From Ensifer sp. MPMI2T (GTDB lineage: Bacteria > Pseudomonadota > Alphaproteobacteria > Rhizobiales > Rhizobiaceae), in assembly GCF_004827385.1 (NCBI RefSeq), contig NZ_SRXN01000003.1:1-64000 (forward strand): DNA of 64,000 nucleotides, given 5' to 3'. Below the pieces are notes generated by a model. That model had not been told where the DNA came from. It did not search any database and saw only the letters and a list, made by a program, of their open reading frames with translations. How positions within the stretch are numbered: position 1 is the stretch's first letter; every line of letters begins with the position of its first letter. Positions 58,393 to 64,000 of the stretch are shown one piece after another. Position numbers and translations under genes: made by a program.

Positions 58393-59617
58393 AGTCGTGG
58401 TGTCGCCCAGATCACTGGACCGGTGGCCGTTGTACGACCGCCGCAGTGAGAGGCATGGTGCCTTGGAAAGGGCCAAACACAAGCTGCTCATCAAATCCAC
58501 AATCGATCAAGTCCCGATAACACGCATAGCCGACATCACATCACTCGATGTCCTGGGCACGCCTGTGTTTGCAACGGTCACTCCCCTGGCACGAGACTTG
58601 ACCACCCATCTCGGAAAAGGGGTGGACAACGAAGCGGCTCGCGTCAGCGCGGTCATGGAGGCGGTCGAGAGGGTCTGCGCAGAGGAATTCGAGGGCGAGT
58701 CTCGGAATGCCACTTATCTTGAGCTGACGTCCTCGGGTGCCTGTGTTGCGGATCCTCTCTCCTTCGATCTTCCCCCGCTTACCAGCTATCGTCCGGATTC
58801 GGCCTTTGAATGGGTTCAGGGTTGGGAATTGATCGGCGGCCGTCCGATCTGGATTCTGGCCGACCTGGCGAGATCTCCTGCCAAGGAAGGCATATTGGAT
58901 CAGGTCGATACCAATGGCTTGGCTGCCGGGTTCACTCGTGGCCGGGCGGTGCGCAGCGCAATTCTGGAGGCTGTCGAACGGGATGCCGTCAGTCAGCATC
59001 ACTTCTTTGAACAATATGGACATCAGGGGGACGCCGGACCCGCCAGACGCAGGATCGATCTGGATTCGCTTCCTCCCATACCCAAGGCGCTTGCGGAGCG
59101 CGCCAAGAAAGCAAACCTGACACTCATCCTGGAAGATCTGACGACCGACCTTGAGATACCGGTCATCTCGAGCACGCTGATAGATCCATTCTTTTGTGGT
59201 ACCGCCGGGCCAATGCCGCTCGTCGTTGAGGGGTGGGGCGCTGACCTTCTGGCCGGGGCCGCCGTTACACATGCTATCCTTGAGTCGTTCCAATCACGGC
59301 TCGGGGTAATTCACGGTGCACGTGACTCCTACAACCAGGTACCCAGCTCGCGTTTGGTTACCGAGGGCAAGTCTTGGAATTATGCAGCCGAGCGTGACTT
59401 CTCCACCATTCCCAATACTGGCTTGCCTGACCTCGAGACCGAAATCGAATTTATCTTGGAGAGGCTAAGGTCCGCCGGACTTACGCAGGCCATAGTAATC
59501 GACATGAGCCGAAAGTCCCTGGGCCTGCCCGTTATGAGAGTGCGCGTCCCCGGCCTTTCGCTCTTCACGATAGACCACCGCCGTGTTGGCTGGCGAAGTG
59601 CAAGGCACCTGTTGTGA
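58382..59617 (+). CDS. YcaO-domain ATP-dependent peptide-modifying enzyme
   Basis: A 411-residue YcaO protein. ATP/Mg-binding landmarks are present: KGVDNEAARVSAVMEAVERV (about 80-98), DTNGLAAGFTRGRAVRSAIL and EAVERDAVSQHHFF (177-208), and HAILESFQSRLGVIHGARD near 325-345. YcaO enzymes activate peptide amides with ATP to make azolines, thioamides or amidines. It has no fused E1-like domain; its partner is TfuA, encoded next door (overlapping stop/start). The start is uncertain: GTG at 58382 overlaps the precursor stop, with GTGs at 58397 and 58400 as alternatives. Confidence 0.9.
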   Translation: MDSEVVVSPRSLDRWPLYDRRSERHGALERAKHKLLIKSTIDQVPITRIADITSLDVLGTPVFATVTPLARDLTTHLGKGVDNEAARVSAVMEAVERVCAEEFEGESRNATYLELTSSGACVADPLSFDLPPLTSYRPDSAFEWVQGWELIGGRPIWILADLARSPAKEGILDQVDTNGLAAGFTRGRAVRSAILEAVERDAVSQHHFFEQYGHQGDAGPARRRIDLDSLPPIPKALAERAKKANLTLILEDLTTDLEIPVISSTLIDPFFCGTAGPMPLVVEGWGADLLAGAAVTHAILESFQSRLGVIHGARDSYNQVPSSRLVTEGKSWNYAAERDFSTIPNTGLPDLETEIEFILERLRSAGLTQAIVIDMSRKSLGLPVMRVRVPGLSLFTIDHRRVGWRSARHLL

Positions 59618-60807
59618 CGATGGGCACGATGCGGATGCCGCCGGTCGTGTTTTTGGGCCCGAGCGCCCCCGCTTCGGACATCCTGTCCATTTTGCCAGAT
59701 GCGATCATAAGACCTCCGGCAAGGAGGGGGGACCTTTATGCTTATCGCATCCTGAAGCATCAGTTCTTTCTGGTCCTTGACGGCGCATTTGGCAACGTCC
59801 TTGCCATTTCGCCACGGGAAGTCATTGATGTTGTCCAGGACGGGGCGGTTGTGGTTGGCGCCTCCAGCATGGGCGCACTGCGAGCGGCGGATTGCTTTCC
59901 GGCAGGTGCGCATGGCGCGGGGATTATATTTCGACTGTTCAAGCAGCGGGTAATATCGGCCGAGGACGAAGTGGCGGTCCTTTACCGCGAGGAAATGCCT
60001 TTTCCGCCGCTTACGGAACCACTGATTAACATGCGGATCGCTCTGCGACGGGCTACAAGGAAAGGTCTCGTGGGAGCATCCGAAGCCGAGGAAATTATCT
60101 CGGCGGCTCAATCGCTTCACTATACTATGCGGACCTGGCCCGGCGCGTATCAGAAGGCTGGGCGGCACCTCCCTAGCGAGATGCTCGACCTTTTGAAGGC
60201 CATAGACATAAAGCGCGCCGACGCCGTTCAGGCTGCAATCAAGGTCTCGAAATTACGAGAGATTGAAGAAGGTTCGCTCCGCCCGTTGAATTCACCTCAG
60301 CTGTTTGGACTCTCAAGCGATGGCAGGGAGCGAGTCGCTGATGGATTGAGCGGCGCGGATCGGCAACAAATTGAAGTTGAGTTCATCGAATGGCTTTTCT
60401 GTTCCGGGAGGGCCCATTCACGCCTCGACAATGAAATTGACTGGCACAGCGGAGAATTGACGGTGCCGACCTCGTCAGTTTGGAATATCCTTGAGGGCTC
60501 CGGCGAACTAGAGGCTGACCTGATGAGGTTCAACATCTTTCGTAGGGCTGTCTCCGAAGCTCGGCGATGTGGCCTTCGACCGGGCATCGAAGACCTCCGG
60601 CAAGCCGAACGTCAGTTGGCCAACGCCCACCGTGTCGGCTCATGGAATGAGCTCCTCACACGCAAAGGAAGGGGCTCGTCGTACTCTAAACGCCTGAGCA
60701 TATATCGCACTCAACTTGCTCTGACCAAGTGCCTTCGACGGACCTTTTTGTTCGGACCGGGTCAGTCAACAAAGCCGAGGGAGGTGTTGTTATGGCACCC
60801 CAAATAG
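59614..60807 (+). CDS. tfuA: TfuA-like protein
   Basis: A 397-residue protein whose first ~230 residues match the TfuA core: VVFLGPSAPASDILSILPDA, AYRILKHQFFLVLDGAF, GASSMGALRAADCFPAG and DEVAVLYREEMPFPPLTEP. TfuA works with YcaO in trifolitoxin biosynthesis and in thioamide formation, where it is thought to supply sulphur or aid activation. The ~165-residue C-terminal extension is less familiar. The GTG start overlaps the YcaO stop (GTGA), and the 3' end overlaps the regulator gene by 16 bp. Confidence 0.9.
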   Translation: MTMGTMRMPPVVFLGPSAPASDILSILPDAIIRPPARRGDLYAYRILKHQFFLVLDGAFGNVLAISPREVIDVVQDGAVVVGASSMGALRAADCFPAGAHGAGIIFRLFKQRVISAEDEVAVLYREEMPFPPLTEPLINMRIALRRATRKGLVGASEAEEIISAAQSLHYTMRTWPGAYQKAGRHLPSEMLDLLKAIDIKRADAVQAAIKVSKLREIEEGSLRPLNSPQLFGLSSDGRERVADGLSGADRQQIEVEFIEWLFCSGRAHSRLDNEIDWHSGELTVPTSSVWNILEGSGELEADLMRFNIFRRAVSEARRCGLRPGIEDLRQAERQLANAHRVGSWNELLTRKGRGSSYSKRLSIYRTQLALTKCLRRTFLFGPGQSTKPREVLLWHPK

Positions 60808-63437
60808 CAAGTCGGTCTCAATCGTCAGGCGACAGCGTTTGCATGCTCTTCACTGACATTGAGGGGTCAACAAACCTGGTGGATTCTTATCCTGACCTCT
60901 ACGATCAGATGCTCCTTCGGCACAATGAACTTTTGCGAAGTGCCATCCACTCTTATGGTGGCGAAGAAATAAACGTTGCTGGCGACTCTGTATTCGCACT
61001 CTTCCCTGCCTCGGCCCAAGGGGTTCAGGCGGCGATTGATGCACAATTCGCTCTGACGAAGGAGGAGTGGGCTCAAGGATGCAAACCACTCGTCCGGATG
61101 GGGCTGCATTCCGGAAAGATAAGAAGACACGATGCCGCGATAACCGGAATAGAGGTGCATCGTGCGGCTCGCATCGCATCGGTGGCACACGGAGGTCAGA
61201 TCGTCATTTCGAACGTCGTCCGCGATGAGATCGCAGAAGGTCCTCTCGGAGAGAATGTAGAAATACGCGATCTGGGGTTCCATCGCCTCAAGGACCTTCG
61301 ATATCCCGAAGCGCTATTCGATCTGGTGATCCCGGGATTACAAAGCGATTTTGCACCTATCTCATCCATCGGCGCCAATCGCACCAATCTCCCGTCCGAT
61401 GTGCCAGTCCTCTACGGTCGACGCTCAGAAATGGACCGGCTCAATCGAATCCTGGCAGATAAGCAGAGCCGAATTATCACGCTTACGGGTGCCGGCGGCG
61501 TGGGCAAGACCAGCTTGGCGATACACGCTGGCAGATCAGCGCTGAGCTTCTTCTCACGGGGCGTGTTTTTCGTACAGTTGAGCGAAATTGATGATCCGGA
61601 TCTAATCGCTTCGGAAATCTGCAAGGCCGTTGGCCTGCAGGAGGTCCCAGGCGTCTCCGCCGCAGAAACGGTGTGCAACTCGCTGGGCACCGCCGAGGTG
61701 TTGTTAATACTCGACACCTTCGAGCACCTGGTTGAAGGTGCACCTGTGATAAATACCATCCTCAGAAGATGTCCGGGTGTTACCGTTGTGACCACCAGTC
61801 GTGAGCCCCTCAAATTGCGCTCGGAGACCGAATTCGTCGTACCCCCTCTCACCCTTCCCGACGAAGAGGCGAGCTTCGATCAGATTCGAGAGAACCCATC
61901 TGTAAAGCTTTTCGAGAATTTCATACGCCGCGAACGGCCAGACTTCAGATTGGAGAATGACACACTAGGTTCGATCTCCAGAGTATGCCGGAGACTTGAC
62001 GGGCTACCGCTGGCGCTTGAACTGGCAGCCTCGCATGTAGGCCTCTTGAGCGTAGCGGAGTTGGAGAACCGGCTTCAAACGAGAATGCAGGACCTTCGAA
62101 GCAAGGCGCGGGATATTGATCCCCGTCACCGCACCCTTCGTGTGATGATCGGATGGAGCGACCATCTCCTGACGGAACGCCAGCGCCGGGTCTTTTATGC
62201 GTCGTCCGTCTTCAATGGTGGGTTCGACCTTGGTGCCGTTGAATCCTTGTTCCAGGACGATACCGACGTGGTTGATCACGTGGAAGCTCTTTTGGACAAG
62301 AGCTTGTTGTTCAGAACCACGGCGCTGGGTCATCCGCGCCTCAACATGCTGGATACGGTTCGCGATTTTGCGCTCGATAGGCTGCGAGAGTCTCGCGAGT
62401 ACGAAACTGTGCGTATCCGTCAGGCGGACCATTTTACCGACCTTGTTCTGTCCGCTGCTCCAAACGTGATGAGGTTCAATCAGCGCGACTTTGTCGAGCA
62501 CCTGATGCAGGAAGCGGGAAACATTCGGGTGGCACTTGAATGGCGGATGAGGCAACCCAGCGCTCTTCAGTCCGCCCAGCTCATCGAGGCGTTGAGGTGG
62601 CTTTGGATATCGAGAGGTCAGTTTTCCGAAGCAAGAGCATGGGCGGATAAGGCTTTGGAGCATGCGCGAACCACGGGTGAGCCGGAGCCGCTGGCGCTGA
62701 TTTTGAACTCAGCCGCATTGATCCGATACATGTCTGGTGATCCCGAAACAGCGCGTGAATATGGCGTTGAAGGTCACCGCATCTACTGCGAGTTGGACAA
62801 CAAGTCCGGAACTGCAAGTGCCGGAATTATTGCCGGTATCGCGAAAGCCACCTCAGGCGATCCCGAGACAGGTGGCATGTTGATCGCGCAGTCACTGGAA
62901 CTGTCGAGGCTCATTGGCGATGACTATGGAACAGCGCTCGCCCTTATTGCCATTGGCGAAGGGACACGCGCGGAAGGGGACGAGGCTGCAGCCGAAGCCC
63001 ACTATCATGATGCCCTCAAACTGCTCGACAGGCTGGGCGATACCTATTGGCCCGGGCACCTGTTGCAAAACCTTGCCCATTTCCGACTGCATAGCGGTGA
63101 CTGGAGGAACGCCGCTTCCCTCGCGGGGCAGGCCTTGGCCATCGGCGAGAGATATGATTATCCAATGGTCGTGAACCTCGCGATCGCAGCGATAAGCGGA
63201 GTGCTCGCGGCCAAAGAGGACTGGGATGGTGCTGCAGAGATCATCGGGGCCGTCAACGGCCGTCTCGCCCGCATGGGAGTCCGGTTTGAGCCGACAGACG
63301 ACGCCGATTTCGAAAAGATCGTGTCAGGGGTCCGCAGCGCGTTAGGAAACAAGCGATTCACCCGCAAAAGCGACGACGGGGCTAAGCGCCAATGGGACGA
63401 GGTACTCTCGTCGTGCCGCGCCGCCGTTGCAAGTTAG
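60792..63437 (+). CDS. cyclase-like/NB-ARC/TPR regulator of the YcaO locus
   Basis: An 881-residue protein: class III cyclase-like domain (about 14-180), NB-ARC-type ATPase (Walker A GAGGVGKTS at 233-241, LLILDTFEHL, VVTTSREPL, GLPLALELAA) and a C-terminal TPR-like array (about 560-830). The cyclase domain keeps two metal Asp residues (D22, D65), but the substrate Lys is Asn61 (INVAGD) and the transition-state Asn is His123 (GIEVHRAARI), so it may bind nucleotide without making cAMP. No DNA-binding domain is visible. GGGAGGTG precedes the ATG at 60792. Co-translation with TfuA implies that it governs this pathway, perhaps by sensing. Confidence 0.85.
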   Translation: MAPQIASRSQSSGDSVCMLFTDIEGSTNLVDSYPDLYDQMLLRHNELLRSAIHSYGGEEINVAGDSVFALFPASAQGVQAAIDAQFALTKEEWAQGCKPLVRMGLHSGKIRRHDAAITGIEVHRAARIASVAHGGQIVISNVVRDEIAEGPLGENVEIRDLGFHRLKDLRYPEALFDLVIPGLQSDFAPISSIGANRTNLPSDVPVLYGRRSEMDRLNRILADKQSRIITLTGAGGVGKTSLAIHAGRSALSFFSRGVFFVQLSEIDDPDLIASEICKAVGLQEVPGVSAAETVCNSLGTAEVLLILDTFEHLVEGAPVINTILRRCPGVTVVTTSREPLKLRSETEFVVPPLTLPDEEASFDQIRENPSVKLFENFIRRERPDFRLENDTLGSISRVCRRLDGLPLALELAASHVGLLSVAELENRLQTRMQDLRSKARDIDPRHRTLRVMIGWSDHLLTERQRRVFYASSVFNGGFDLGAVESLFQDDTDVVDHVEALLDKSLLFRTTALGHPRLNMLDTVRDFALDRLRESREYETVRIRQADHFTDLVLSAAPNVMRFNQRDFVEHLMQEAGNIRVALEWRMRQPSALQSAQLIEALRWLWISRGQFSEARAWADKALEHARTTGEPEPLALILNSAALIRYMSGDPETAREYGVEGHRIYCELDNKSGTASAGIIAGIAKATSGDPETGGMLIAQSLELSRLIGDDYGTALALIAIGEGTRAEGDEAAAEAHYHDALKLLDRLGDTYWPGHLLQNLAHFRLHSGDWRNAASLAGQALAIGERYDYPMVVNLAIAAISGVLAAKEDWDGAAEIIGAVNGRLARMGVRFEPTDDADFEKIVSGVRSALGNKRFTRKSDDGAKRQWDEVLSSCRAAVAS

Positions 63438-63502
63438 GGACCATTTTGTCATCGGATCAGAAGATGCTGGCGCCGGGCCGTGGGTGTCTTATGTGAATTT
63501 CC

Positions 63503-64000
63503 TTAGGAAAGAAACATCAGTTGCACCTTGCAGGCGACGGAGCGGTCGCCGGCCTGTTCGAAGGCCGCAACTGCCCGTTCGACCGGAAAGCTGTGTGAAA
63601 TGATCGGCCGGACATCGATACGGCGGTGGGCGATCAGGTCGACGGCCAGCTCGAATTCGCGATCGAAGCGCTGCGATCCGACGAGGCGCAATTCTTTGCC
63701 GACGAGCGCGTTGAGCGGAACGGTGATGTCGCCCGTGATCCCGACCTGCACGATCAGGCCGCGCGGTCTGACCGCGGCGATCGCGCCGCGCAGGGCGGGT
63801 TCGGCCGCGGAGCATTCGAAGGCGACGTCGAACTGGCCCTTGTCGACTTCGTAGGCAGCAAGGCCGGCCGGCCCGCGCCGGACGTTGACGGCCCGTGACG
63901 CGCCCATTGCCATTGCCCGCTCGATCGCCGCATCGGCAAGGTCCGTCACCACGACCGTCGCGGCCCCCGCATGGCGGGCGGCCGCGACCACGAGCGCACC
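63503..64000 (-). CDS. zinc-type alcohol dehydrogenase (L-idonate 5-dehydrogenase-like), C-terminal part
   Basis: The gene runs off the right edge; 165 codons are visible. The Rossmann portion (VVAAARHAGAATVVVTDL, ARAMGA-like AMAMGASRAVNVRR, FECSAAEPALRGAIAAVRPRG, VQVGITGD) and the ending SVACKVQLMFLS fit MDR-family sugar-alcohol dehydrogenases such as L-idonate 5-dehydrogenase. The zinc-binding N-terminal half is outside the window. It converges on the cyclase/ATPase gene. Substrate uncertain. Confidence 0.8.
   Translation of the reverse strand, partial: GALVVAAARHAGAATVVVTDLADAAIERAMAMGASRAVNVRRGPAGLAAYEVDKGQFDVAFECSAAEPALRGAIAAVRPRGLIVQVGITGDITVPLNALVGKELRLVGSQRFDREFELAVDLIAHRRIDVRPIISHSFPVERAVAAFEQAGDRSVACKVQLMFLS

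Noticed and set aside
1..64000. CRISPR arrays, rRNA or tRNA genes, intact transposases
   Set aside because: I saw no regularly spaced repeats, cloverleaf-type sequences, rRNA blocks or DDE/tyrosine recombinase motifs anywhere in the window.

Overview
The window looks like part of a rhizobial (Sinorhizobium/Ensifer-like alphaproteobacterial) genome, possibly a large replicon rich in accessory metabolism. The evidence is the high GC content, the tightly packed operons with ATGA or GTGA stop/start overlaps, the many solute ABC transporters, three copies of rhizobial-type intergenic palindromic (RIME-like) repeats, and close family resemblance of many products. This is inference; no rRNA, tRNA, CRISPR array, replication origin or intact insertion sequence was seen.

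Layout. 1-3.2 kb: the end of a galE-type epimerase gene, an adenosine-specific-kinase-family gene, and soxR divergent from a short-chain dehydrogenase and QueA-like gene pair, with a textbook SoxR operator between them. 3.5-8.9 kb (minus strand): a guanidine operon. A guanidine-I (ykkC) riboswitch precedes a NitT/TauT-type ABC transporter, a guanidinase-like ureohydrolase, a His-rich protein and a HupE-type nickel permease. 9.3-21.4 kb (plus): a polyol/triose operon. An ABC importer with two ATPases is followed by a one-piece DhaK-DhaL kinase, separate DhaL, DhaM, HPr, Enzyme I, a small putative regulator and a second DhaK. 21.8-29.6 kb: a beta-oxidation set (thiolase, FadJ-like, CoA-transferase, and convergent FadE). 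29.8-35.5 kb (minus): a caa3-type cytochrome c oxidase operon with a fused subunit I+III, a CuA/heme subunit II, a tri-heme cytochrome c, CtaG and a previously untracked 35-residue peptide.

36-50.9 kb is a mixed stretch: a secreted unknown, a ZIP transporter, small envelope proteins, an RsbR-like STAS protein next to a 79-bp tandem duplication, a PRC-barrel/TauE fusion, an epimerase-SPW-VKOR fusion, a decayed kup gene with a toxin remnant, a cupin/MFS/DUF302 operon, LysR, and 3-hydroxybutyrate dehydrogenase with a patatin-like hydrolase, closed by a strong terminator. 51-57.2 kb: a bufferin-type RiPP cluster (BufA1-like precursor, MNIO enzyme, BufC, DoxX) continuing into NADH dehydrogenase type II, a membrane adenylate cyclase and a DUF3307 protein.

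57.2-63.4 kb holds the most novel candidate: a second RiPP-like locus. A 67-residue putative precursor ending in a lone Cys-Gly-Phe, a YcaO enzyme, a TfuA protein and a cyclase-like/NB-ARC/TPR regulator are translationally coupled, and a heme-oxygenase-like diiron protein lies divergently. The window ends inside a zinc-type alcohol dehydrogenase gene.
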